This document shows, piece by piece, positions 1 through 5,655 of a stretch of 5,945 nucleotides of DNA. Position numbers and translations under genes: made by a program. The notes under the pieces were generated by a model, which saw nothing but the letters and a program-made list of their open reading frames with translations, did no database searches and was not told the DNA's origin. The stretch covers positions 1 through 5,945 of the forward strand of contig JAQGIA010000514.1 of the NCBI GenBank assembly GCA_028291445.1, read 5' to 3'. This DNA comes from Belnapia sp. (GTDB lineage Bacteria; Pseudomonadota; Alphaproteobacteria; Acetobacterales; Acetobacteraceae). How positions within the stretch are numbered: position 1 is the first letter of the stretch; the number at the start of each line of letters is the position of its first letter.

Positions 1-204
1 CTCGCCGCCATCGACGCAGACGATGCGGGTGGCACGGCGCGGCAGCAGCAGCCGGGCGCGGATTTCGGCGCGGGAAAGGCCGCAGGGATTGGCCCAGAAC
101 AGGTGGGAGCGGCCGAATTCGCCATCCTCTCGGGCATCGAGGATGGCGAGTTCCTGGCCATCGGCGATCCAGGACTTCAGGGTGGCGGGGTCGATCCTGC
201 GCAT
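1..204 (-). CDS. Rhodanese-like domain protein, N-terminal part (runs off the left edge)
   Basis: The first 68 codons of a gene on the minus strand lie in the window and the rest is cut off. The start ATG (204-202) has a good Shine-Dalgarno sequence, GAGGAAG, 6 nt upstream. The translation begins MRRIDPATLKSWIADGQELAILDAREDGEFGRSH. The pattern of a short helix, then 'LAILDAREDGEFGRSHL', then 'RIVCVDGG' is that of a rhodanese/Cdc25 fold, where 'DxRexxEfxxgHi' is the usual signature. In canonical sulfurtransferases the active-site cysteine follows a V-v-y triplet. Here the aligned residue appears to be Asp65 (IVCVD), with Cys63 two residues earlier, so this domain may lack thiosulfate sulfurtransferase activity. 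Longer multi-domain rhodaneses often carry such a degenerate first domain, but the remainder is needed to tell. It lies 77 nt downstream of glf on the same strand and could be co-transcribed, although a hairpin sits between them. Confidence 0.75.
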   Translation of the reverse strand, partial: MRRIDPATLKSWIADGQELAILDAREDGEFGRSHLFWANPCGLSRAEIRARLLLPRRATRIVCVDGGE

Positions 205-210
205 GGCTGG

Positions 211-217
211 CTTCCTC
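211..217 (-). promoter_or_regulatory. Ribosome binding site of the rhodanese-domain gene
   Basis: GAGGAAG on the minus strand, 6 nt before the ATG at 204-202. It fixes the start of the truncated rhodanese-domain gene and shows that this gene begins here rather than being a fusion to glf. Confidence 0.6.
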
Positions 218-250
218 GGTTTGGCGCCAGCCTAGCAGGGTGGGCGAGAA

Positions 251-270
251 GGCGGCAGGCATATGCCGCC
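251..270 (-). terminator. Short hairpin after glf, possible weak terminator
   Basis: A perfect 7-bp inverted repeat, GGCGGCA and TGCCGCC, is separated by a 6-nt loop, and lies just downstream of the glf stop. On the minus strand the stem is followed by TTCTCG rather than a clear T-run. It is therefore not a convincing intrinsic terminator. It could attenuate transcription or protect the mRNA end between glf and the rhodanese-domain gene. Confidence 0.3.
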
Positions 271-281
271 GCCGCTCCGCA

Positions 282-1451
282 TCAGTCGCCGGCGGCGGCG
301 CGCACCAGGGCTTCGGTATCGTTCGCCGCACTGGGCGGCAGGCTGGCGTCGATCCGCGTGAAGGTCGCCAGGGCCTGGCCGACGATCTGGTCCATGTTGT
401 AGTAGCGATAGGTCGCCAGCCGGCCGACGAACCAGACATCCTGGGTCGCATCCGCCAGGGCCTCGTAGCGCTTGTACAGCGCCTGGTTCTCCGGCCGGGG
501 GATCGGATAGTAGGGATCGCCCTCGGCGCTCGGGAATTCGGCGGTGATGCTGGTCTTCGGATGCTGCTGGCCGGTCAGGTGCTTGTACTCGCTGATGCGG
601 GTATAGGGCACCGCCTCGGCCGGGTAGTTCACCGTGCCGACCGGCTGGTATTCCGCCTGGTCGAGCGTGCTGTGCTCGAAGCGCAGCGAGCGATAAGGCA
701 GCTTGCCGTAGCGGAAGCCGAAATACTCGTCGATCGGTCCCGTCCAGATGACGCGGCGATGCGGGATCTCGTCGCGCACCGCGGCATAATCGACGCCGGT
801 GCGGATGGTGATGTTCGGATGCGCCAGCATGCGCTCGAACATCTTCGTGTAGCCCTCCGCCGGCATCGCCTGGAAGGTATCGGTGAAGTAGCGGTCATCG
901 GTATTGGTGCGGGTCGGCACCCGAGCGGTGACGGACTTGTCCAGCTCGGAGGGGTCGAGCGCCCATTGCTTGCGCGTATAGCCCTGGAAGAACATCTCAT
1001 ACAGCTCGCGTCCCACCTTGGAGACGACGACATCCTCCGAGGTGCGGACCACCGGGACCGGCTCGGCACGGGAAGCGAACCAGCCCTCCAGTTCGTCCTG
1101 GTCGAGCGACAGGCCATAGAGCGTGTTGATGGTATCGAGGTTGATCGGCATCGGCACCCGCACGGTCTCGCCGGTGCCGGGCTTGGTGACCTCGGCCAGC
1201 ACGCGGTGTTCGTAGGGGCGCCAGGCGGTGAAGCGGGAAAGATGGTCGAAGACCTGCTGCGAATTGGTGTGGAAGATATGCGGGCCGTAGCGGTGGATCA
1301 GCAGCCCCGCCTCGTCCAGGTGGTCGTATGCGTTGCCGGCGATATGCGGCCGGCGGTCGATGATCATGACCTTCTCGCCGCGCACGCTGGCGAGACGTTC
1401 GGCCAGCACGCTGCCAGCGAAACCGGCGCCGACGATCAACCAATCAAACAT
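282..1451 (-). CDS. glf: UDP-galactopyranose mutase
   Basis: A 389-residue flavoenzyme that interconverts UDP-galactopyranose and UDP-galactofuranose in the cytoplasm, supplying the donor for galactofuranose-containing surface glycans. The length is normal for the bacterial family. Visible landmarks: an N-terminal FAD-binding Rossmann motif GAGFAG (8-13); RRPHIAGNAYD (33-43, usually HIGGN); GPHIFHT (56-62); YTRKQW (158-163) with the substrate-stacking Trp163; DRYFTDTFQAMPAEGYTKMFERML (186-209); YRSLRFE (253-259); and the C-terminal FAD/substrate signature GRLATYRYYNMDQ (343-355). By motif position Arg181 (VPTR) and Arg285 (VPYTR) match the two arginines that hold the substrate diphosphate in characterised enzymes. 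The start at 1451 is chosen over the open frame reaching 1547 because GGAGGG lies 6 nt upstream and homology begins at MFDWLIVGAGFAG. The start codon lies inside the 3' end of the upstream glycosyltransferase gene (8-nt overlap), implying translational coupling. Identification is firm; which glycan uses the product is unknown. Confidence 0.97.
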   Translation of the reverse strand: MFDWLIVGAGFAGSVLAERLASVRGEKVMIIDRRPHIAGNAYDHLDEAGLLIHRYGPHIFHTNSQQVFDHLSRFTAWRPYEHRVLAEVTKPGTGETVRVPMPINLDTINTLYGLSLDQDELEGWFASRAEPVPVVRTSEDVVVSKVGRELYEMFFQGYTRKQWALDPSELDKSVTARVPTRTNTDDRYFTDTFQAMPAEGYTKMFERMLAHPNITIRTGVDYAAVRDEIPHRRVIWTGPIDEYFGFRYGKLPYRSLRFEHSTLDQAEYQPVGTVNYPAEAVPYTRISEYKHLTGQQHPKTSITAEFPSAEGDPYYPIPRPENQALYKRYEALADATQDVWFVGRLATYRYYNMDQIVGQALATFTRIDASLPPSAANDTEALVRAAAGD

Positions 1452-2718
1452 GGCTTGCCCTCCGCAGGGTGGCATTGGCAGAGAAAACGGGGGCAGGCGA
1501 GGCGGGTTGCGCAGTCGCGGCCCGCAGCGCGGCGGCGATCTGGCCATCCATCTCCGCCCAGGTGCGATCCCAGGAAATCCGGGCGAGGCGTCGGTCCACC
1601 TGCTTCAGCCAGGGCGCCCGCGGTTGGCTCAGCACTTGCTGCAACGCCGCGGCGAAGGCGACCGGTTCGTCGGCGATCTCGACCAGCCCGAGGCCACCAT
1701 CCTCCTTGGGGCCCCAGTCGCGCACCACGTCGGTGATGGGCGTCGAGACCACCGGCAGGCCGGCGGCGAGGAATTCGGGGGTCTTGGTCGGGCTGATGAA
1801 GCGCGTGCTCTCGTTCAGGGCGAAGGGCATGAAACCGGCGTCCCAGCCCGCCAGGTAGCGCGGCAGCTCGGGATAGCCCTTGCCGCCCAGCCAATGGATG
1901 TTGGGCAGGCGCGGCAACTCGGCCGGGTCGATCTTCACCACCGGGCCGATCATCACGAAGGACCAGTCAGGCCGGGCCGCTGCCAGCGCGCCGACCAGCC
2001 CGGTGTCCATCCGTTCATCGACCACGCCGAAGAAGCCGATGCGCGGATGCGGGATGTCGGCCTGATCCTCGGGGTCGTCGCAACCGGCGCGGGCAGCGAT
2101 GAAATGCGTCGCATCGATCGAGGAGGGAAAGCAGGAAACGCGCGCATGCCGGCCGCGCTTGGCCTCGTACAGGCTGCGGCCACCGGTGAAGACCAGGTCG
2201 GCGCGGGACAGCAGCTCCTGCTCCAGCTCCAGCATGCGGGGCGGCGCACCGCGGAAGGCGGAGAGCTCGTCCATGCAGTCGTAGACGGTCAGGTCGGGTT
2301 TCAGATGGCCGGCGAATTCCAGTGCCATAGGCGTATAGAACCAGGCGATCATGGATCGGTCGGCTACGCCGGCGACCAGTTCATCCAGCAGGCGGCGCTG
2401 GGCTGCGGTAACTTCCACGGGAGAAAGGCCGGCCGGCAGATACGGCACGGCGACGATGACGCCTTCCGGCGTGTTGCGTGTCTCCAGCCGCGGCGCGATG
2501 CCGGCGTCGAAATGCGGCTCCTCGAAGAAGACCACGCTGCGGGTGCGGGCCGCACGGGTCAGCAGATGCTGCGGCCGCTGGAAGACGAAGTCCCAGCGGA
2601 GGTGCGACAGGCAGAGCAACAGGGTCGATGGGCTCGGATTCGCCGCGGTCGGATGAGAATTCAGGCTGGTGCCTGGGCTCACGCCAGCGGTAGCGGTGCC
2701 CGGCAAGGCATCGGACAT
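1444..2718 (-). CDS. GT-B-type glycosyltransferase (family 1/4-like), partner of Glf
   Basis: A 424-residue cytoplasmic glycosyltransferase. After a Ser/Thr/Pro-rich, probably disordered N-terminus (1-31), the first Rossmann-like domain starts with STLLLCLSHLRWDFVFQRPQHLL (31-53). The WDFVFQRPQHL motif is characteristic of a glycosyltransferase group that I recall often occurring next to, or fused with, UDP-galactopyranose mutase. Later landmarks are YDCMDELSAFRGAP (146-159), RADLVFTGGRSLYEAK (172-187), the second-domain start PRIGFFGVVDERMD (225-238) and SPTKTPEFLAAGLPVVSTP (309-327). The last is equivalent to the donor-binding E-x-LAxGxPVV region of GT-B enzymes. No signal peptide or membrane helix is seen. 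The frame is open back to 2976, but the start at 2718 is preferred because AAGGGA lies 6 nt upstream and the extra residues are Arg-rich and unlike the family. It overlaps glf by 8 nt, so the two are very likely one operon. Acceptor and donor are not determined; galactofuranose transfer is an inference from context. Confidence 0.9.
   Translation of the reverse strand: MSDALPGTATAGVSPGTSLNSHPTAANPSPSTLLLCLSHLRWDFVFQRPQHLLTRAARTRSVVFFEEPHFDAGIAPRLETRNTPEGVIVAVPYLPAGLSPVEVTAAQRRLLDELVAGVADRSMIAWFYTPMALEFAGHLKPDLTVYDCMDELSAFRGAPPRMLELEQELLSRADLVFTGGRSLYEAKRGRHARVSCFPSSIDATHFIAARAGCDDPEDQADIPHPRIGFFGVVDERMDTGLVGALAAARPDWSFVMIGPVVKIDPAELPRLPNIHWLGGKGYPELPRYLAGWDAGFMPFALNESTRFISPTKTPEFLAAGLPVVSTPITDVVRDWGPKEDGGLGLVEIADEPVAFAAALQQVLSQPRAPWLKQVDRRLARISWDRTWAEMDGQIAAALRAATAQPASPAPVFSANATLRRASHV
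1458..1463 (-). promoter_or_regulatory. Ribosome binding site of glf, inside the glycosyltransferase gene
   Basis: GGAGGG on the minus strand, 6 nt before the glf ATG. It lies within the last codons of the upstream glycosyltransferase gene. It decides the glf start against the longer open frame, and allows both independent initiation and coupled re-initiation after the upstream stop codon. Confidence 0.65.
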
Positions 2719-2724
2719 CGGGGG

Positions 2725-2730
2725 TCCCTT
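2725..2730 (-). promoter_or_regulatory. Ribosome binding site of the glycosyltransferase gene
   Basis: AAGGGA on the minus strand with 6 nt to the ATG at 2718-2716. None of the alternative upstream starts (the frame is open to 2976) has been seen to have an equally well placed purine-rich site, so this site decides the start. Confidence 0.5.
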
Positions 2731-2887
2731 CAGTTGCAGTCGCCGTGGGGCCACCGGCGAGAGCGCACCGGCGTAGGAGCCGGGCAGCGAAGCCACCGAA
2801 CGGTGACCGTACCTGCGGATCCCTAGTGCTGTGACAACGCGAAGCCGCGGCCGGCGGTTCCCCGCAGCGCAACACGAAACCCAGGGT

Positions 2888-3640
2888 CTAGGCCATGGCA
2901 GCGACCTTGTCGCCATAGTTGCAGTGAGCTGCCGCCGGGCAACGCCAGCATTCGGGCAATCGTGCCTTGCAGACATAGCGTCCGTGCAGGATCAGCCAGT
3001 GGTGCGCATCCCGCAGCAACTCGGGCGGGCAGCGCTTCACCAGCCCATCCTCGACCTCGCGCGGGGTCTTCCCCGGCGCCAGGCCGGTGCGGTTGCCGAG
3101 GCGGAAGATATGGGTATCGACCGCCATGGTGTTCTCGCCGAAGGCGATGTTCAGCACCACGTTGGCGGTCTTGCGGCCGACCCCGGGCAGCGCCTCCAGC
3201 GCGGCGCGGTCGCCCGGCACCGCCCCGCCATGCTGCTCGACCAGGATGCGGGACAGCGCCGCGACGTTCTTCGCCTTGCCCTGCCAAAGACCGATCCGGC
3301 GGATATGCGGGGCAATCCCCTCGGCGCCGAGCGCGGCCATCTCGGCCGGGCCCGGGGCGGCGGCGAACAGGCCGGGGGTGCATTTGTTGACCGCCGCATC
3401 GGTGGTCTGGGCCGAGAGCACGACGGCCACCAGCAGGGTAAACGGAGTGGTGTAGAGCAATTCCGTTTCCGGCGAGGGGGTGTGCATGGCCAGGGCCCGG
3501 ATGAATTCGCCGGCCTGGGCGGCCGACATGCGGCGCGCGCGGCGGGGCGCCAGGGCGCTGCCGTGCAGGGGGGCCTTGGGTTTGCCGAGGGGCTTACCAG
3601 GGGGACCAGCGGGGGGATTACCAGGGGGGCGAGGCGGCAT
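2888..3640 (-). CDS. nth: Endonuclease III (DNA glycosylase/AP lyase)
   Basis: A 250-residue base-excision-repair enzyme that removes oxidised pyrimidines and cleaves the resulting abasic site. The core aligns well with the family: STPFTLLVAVVLSAQTTD-like sequence (TTPFTLLVAVVLSAQTTD, 64-81), the helix-hairpin-helix LPGVGRKTANVV (151-162) with the Schiff-base Lys157, and VDTHIFRLGNRTGL (174-187) with catalytic Asp175. The C-terminal [4Fe-4S] motif is complete: C-x6-C-x2-C-x5-C at 224, 231, 234 and 240. E. coli Nth is 211 residues; the extra length here is an N-terminal tail rich in Pro, Gly and Lys (PPRPPGNPPAGPPGKPLGK, residues 2-20). The ATG at 3640 has AGGTGA 10 nt upstream. An ATG at 3529 (after the tail) has no Shine-Dalgarno sequence, and one at 3682 has AGGA only 1 nt away. 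It is transcribed divergently from the DUF2244 gene. Function is secure; the exact start, and so the reality of the tail, is less so. Confidence 0.96.
   Translation of the reverse strand: MPPRPPGNPPAGPPGKPLGKPKAPLHGSALAPRRARRMSAAQAGEFIRALAMHTPSPETELLYTTPFTLLVAVVLSAQTTDAAVNKCTPGLFAAAPGPAEMAALGAEGIAPHIRRIGLWQGKAKNVAALSRILVEQHGGAVPGDRAALEALPGVGRKTANVVLNIAFGENTMAVDTHIFRLGNRTGLAPGKTPREVEDGLVKRCPPELLRDAHHWLILHGRYVCKARLPECWRCPAAAHCNYGDKVAAMA
3589..3629 (+). other. G-run cluster with canonical G-quadruplex pattern
   Basis: On the plus strand, four runs of 4, 5, 6 and 6 G (3589-3592, 3600-3604, 3611-3616, 3624-3629) are separated by loops of 7, 6 and 7 nt, fitting the G3+N1-7 rule. Two more runs lie just upstream (3568-3573 and 3578-3580). 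The element TTACCAGGGGG occurs twice, 24 nt apart (3594-3604 and 3618-3628). The stretch encodes, on the other strand, the Pro/Gly-rich start of Nth, so the G-rich strand is the template for nth. The pattern is directly visible; folding is not shown. Confidence 0.5.
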
Positions 3641-3680
3641 CGGCGGCGATTCACCTGTGGCAGGACGCCTGCGCCATCCC

Positions 3681-4301
3681 ATGTCCTGGCACAGCATGCC
3701 AGCCCAACCCGATCCTTCCCCATCTGGTCGCCCGCAGGAGCCCGGCTTGGCCAATCCCCAGGTCGGCCCCCAAACTGGTACCCAGGCCAGTTCCCTGGCC
3801 GGTCCCATCCTGTTCGAGGCCATCTGCACCCCGCCGCGCAGCTTGGATGCGCGCGGCCTGCGGATCGTCGCCGGCGTTGTCGTGACGGCCTCGGCGGCGA
3901 TCGGCCTGCTGTTCGTGGCGCTGGGCGCCTGGCCGGTGCTGGGCTTCACCGGCCTGGAAGCGGCGCTGGTGCTGGGGCTGCTGGCGCTGCACCGACGCTG
4001 GAGCCTACGGGCGATGGAGGTGCTGGTGCTGACCGGTGACCGGCTGACCATCCGCCGCACCGATTTCCAGGGCCGCCGGGAGGAGGTGCGGATCGACCCC
4101 TACTGGGCGCAGCTCCGGCTGGAGGAAAGGCCCGGCCGGGTGGCCCTGCTGGTGCTGCGCCAGCGCGGCCATGCGGTGGAGATCGGCAAGCTGCTGGGCG
4201 ACGAGCAGAAGCGCGACCTGGCCGGGGCGCTGGGGGAGGCGTTGCGGCGCTGGCGCGACCCGGTCTTCGACAATCCGCAACTGCGCGAGCCGTCGGACTG
4301 A
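3681..4301 (+). CDS. DUF2244 family two-helix membrane protein
   Basis: A 206-residue protein of unknown function, likely in the inner membrane. After a polar, Pro/Gln-rich N-terminus (1-41), the family region begins with ILFEAICTPPRSLDARGLRI (43-62). The 'P-x-RSL' element just before the first helix is a DUF2244 hallmark. Two hydrophobic segments follow, roughly 62-83 and 86-104, separated by a short Pro-containing turn. A soluble C-terminal part (105-206) reads 'VLVLTGDRLTIRR...GRREEVRIDPYWAQLRLEE' and ends in a helix typical of the family (DEQKRDLAGALGEALRRWRDP). Family members are usually about 160-170 residues, so the first 20-40 residues are doubtful. A TTG at 3747 with AGGAG 6 nt upstream would give 184 residues, whereas ATG 3681 has only a weak CAGGAC about 14 nt away. 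The first 40 or so codons also have lower G/C at third positions than the rest. The gene is divergent from nth and convergent with the GH8 gene. No molecular role is known. Confidence 0.85.
   Translation: MSWHSMPAQPDPSPSGRPQEPGLANPQVGPQTGTQASSLAGPILFEAICTPPRSLDARGLRIVAGVVVTASAAIGLLFVALGAWPVLGFTGLEAALVLGLLALHRRWSLRAMEVLVLTGDRLTIRRTDFQGRREEVRIDPYWAQLRLEERPGRVALLVLRQRGHAVEIGKLLGDEQKRDLAGALGEALRRWRDPVFDNPQLREPSD
3736..3740 (+). promoter_or_regulatory. Strong Shine-Dalgarno for an alternative TTG start of the DUF2244 gene
   Basis: AGGAG lies 6 nt before an in-frame TTG at 3747-3749. It is the best ribosome binding site near the 5' end of this gene and points to an alternative start 22 codons downstream of ATG 3681. 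Using it would widen the nth/DUF2244 divergent gap to 106 nt and leave more room for promoters. Confidence 0.4.
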
Positions 4302-4302
4302 G

Positions 4303-4395
4303 CCACGCCGCGGCGGCGTCCCAAGCTAAAGCCGCGGCGGTGTCCCGAACTAACCCACTGCGGCGTCCCGAACTAAGCCGCTGCGGCGTCCCGCC
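4303..4395 (-). repeat. Four imperfect 23-24 bp tandem repeats spanning the GH8 stop codon
   Basis: Read on the minus strand, four consecutive units occupy 4395-4373, 4372-4350, 4349-4326 and 4325-4303 (23, 23, 24 and 23 nt). Each contains GGGAC(G/A)CCGC followed by a G/C-rich block. The first three end in TTAG, and the TAG of the first is the stop codon of the GH8 gene. The first two units differ at 4 of 23 positions. The units contain short dyads such as GCCGCTGCGGC (4377-4387, plus strand). The array fills the whole gap between the convergent DUF2244 and GH8 genes. No T-run suited to an intrinsic terminator is present. Confidence 0.75.
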
Positions 4396-5506
4396 AGGCG
4401 CTGCGGGCCAGCAGGGTCAGCGCGGCCGAATAGTAGTCGGGTGCCTGGGCGATGCGCGGCAGCGGCGGAGTGGCATCGGGCGGCAGGGCGCGCTGCGGCG
4501 CCGCCAGCCGGGCGATGGCCATGACGCCCGGCGAGGCCGGATAGGGCGAGAGCAGGTCGCTCGCCAGGTCGGCCCAGGCCGGGACGTAGCGATGCGCCGG
4601 ATCGGCCCAGAATTGCCGCACCTTGGTCATCACGGGTTCCGCACCGAGCCCGGCCCAGGCGAGATAGAGCGGCACCCGGACCGCATCATAGGAAAACCGG
4701 GGCGGCCAGTAGCCCGGCATGGCGAGGCTGCCATCCGCGGTGCCGACCCGCACCCAATCCGGCGGCAATTCCCAGCGGCCGAAGCGGCCGGCGCGCAGCA
4801 GCAGCAGCCCGTCCGTGGCAAGCCGGAGCCAGGCCGGGTCCGGTGCGGCGCGGGCCAGGGCCGCGAAGGCAGGAAAGACATAGTAGGAGGGGTTGACGAT
4901 GGTGGACTCGTCCCGCTCGAAGCCGCGCGCCCCGGGGAGCAGCACGGTGAAGGCCCCGGCCCGGCGCACCAGCAGGCGCAGGATGTCCCGGGCGATGGCG
5001 GTGCCGAGCGCGGCATGGCTGGCGGCCCCCCAACGCTCGGCGGCCTCGAGCAGGGCCCAGGCGATGCAGATGTCGCCGTCGGTGGCGTTGTTGTGGTCCT
5101 CGACCGGTTGGGCCGCGGCCGGGCGGTAGCGCCAGGCGTGCAACTCGTCGTCCGGGCGGCGCAGGTTGCGGCGGGTCCAGGCCAGCATGCGTTCGAAGCT
5201 TGGGCGATCATCGGCGCGGACCGCGAACAGCAGGCCCCAGCCCTGGCCTTCCGAATGAGAGACATGGGCATTGCCGGTATCCACCACCCGCCCGTCCGGC
5301 GTGGTGAAGCGGGCCTGGAAGGCGGCCCATTCCTGGCGGTCCAGGTCGCTGGGCTGGGCCATGGCGCGGCAGGTGGGCAAGGCCAGGCCGGCGAGCCCAC
5401 CCAGCAGGGCACGGCGGCCCGGCCGGAAGGCCGGCGCTGGCCGGGGGAACGGGGCCGGGATGGGGGTCGCCTGGGGCCGGAGCCCGTTCTCCGCCTTGGT
5501 GCGCAT
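4373..5506 (-). CDS. Exported glycoside hydrolase family 8 protein (endoglucanase-like)
   Basis: A 377-residue protein expected to hydrolyse a beta-1,4-linked glucan or related polysaccharide outside the cytoplasm. The N-terminus carries a twin-arginine-like signal: GRRALLGGLAGLAL (30-43) with a likely signal peptidase site after CRAMA, before Gln51. The n-region is long and Pro-rich. The mature part shows GH8 landmarks: HVSHSEGQGWG (81-91) with the presumed general acid Glu86; AWRY (124-127); NNATDGDICIAWALLEAAERW (139-159) with Asp143 and Asp145; NPSYYVFPAF (205-214); SYDAVRVPLYLAW (272-284), whose Asp274 sits in the YDAxR motif and is a candidate base; and PDYYSAALTLLA (356-367). Length fits BcsZ-type cellulases, but no bcs genes are visible nearby, so I give no symbol. 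The start is uncertain: ATG 5506 is used, while ATG 5563 would add 19 residues; neither has a good Shine-Dalgarno sequence. The 3' end lies in a tandem-repeat array, giving the tail RDAAAA. It is divergent from the FAH-family gene. Confidence 0.88.
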   Translation of the reverse strand: MRTKAENGLRPQATPIPAPFPRPAPAFRPGRRALLGGLAGLALPTCRAMAQPSDLDRQEWAAFQARFTTPDGRVVDTGNAHVSHSEGQGWGLLFAVRADDRPSFERMLAWTRRNLRRPDDELHAWRYRPAAAQPVEDHNNATDGDICIAWALLEAAERWGAASHAALGTAIARDILRLLVRRAGAFTVLLPGARGFERDESTIVNPSYYVFPAFAALARAAPDPAWLRLATDGLLLLRAGRFGRWELPPDWVRVGTADGSLAMPGYWPPRFSYDAVRVPLYLAWAGLGAEPVMTKVRQFWADPAHRYVPAWADLASDLLSPYPASPGVMAIARLAAPQRALPPDATPPLPRIAQAPDYYSAALTLLARSAWRDAAAA

Positions 5507-5640
5507 CGCGGCGAAGCTACCGGTGGGCGACCGTTTCTGCAACCTGTGGTTGTCATTGCGCATGGCACCACGGACTGCAGCAGCGGGGGCTTGCCACCAC
5601 GCGGCGGGCGCGGTCCCCTGGCGCTGCGCCACATCGTCGC

Positions 5641-5645
5641 AGGGA
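5641..5645 (+). promoter_or_regulatory. Probable ribosome binding site of the FAH-family gene
   Basis: AGGGA on the plus strand, 10 nt before the ATG at 5656. The spacing is a little long but acceptable, and the site supports 5656 as the start. Confidence 0.4.
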
Positions 5646-5655
5646 CCAATCACCG

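Noticed and set aside
240..1736. A 498-codon plus-strand open frame antisense to glf
   Set aside because: It mirrors the well-supported glf and glycosyltransferase genes. Its translation is Arg/Gly/His/Asp-rich without domain motifs, the usual shadow of a high-GC gene with G/C at third positions.
1333..2826. A 497-codon plus-strand open frame antisense to the glycosyltransferase gene
   Set aside because: Same reason: low-complexity composition, no recognisable family, and a motif-bearing gene on the opposite strand.
2719..2976. N-terminal extension of the glycosyltransferase to 2976
   Set aside because: The added 86 residues are Arg-rich and would overlap the 3' end of nth. The ATG at 2718 has a well-spaced ribosome binding site.
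3641..4060. N-terminal extension of endonuclease III to 4060
   Set aside because: The extra residues run antisense through the DUF2244 membrane-protein gene and have no resemblance to the Nth family.
4303..4395. The repeat array considered as a CRISPR array
   Set aside because: The units are directly adjacent with no spacers, only 23-24 bp long, imperfect, and overlap a coding 3' end.
5507..5655. Promoters in the GH8/FAH divergent gap, for example the TTGTCA at 5550-5555
   Set aside because: No acceptable -10 box lies at the right distance, so no promoter is called. Promoters probably are in this gap, but they cannot be pointed to from sequence alone.
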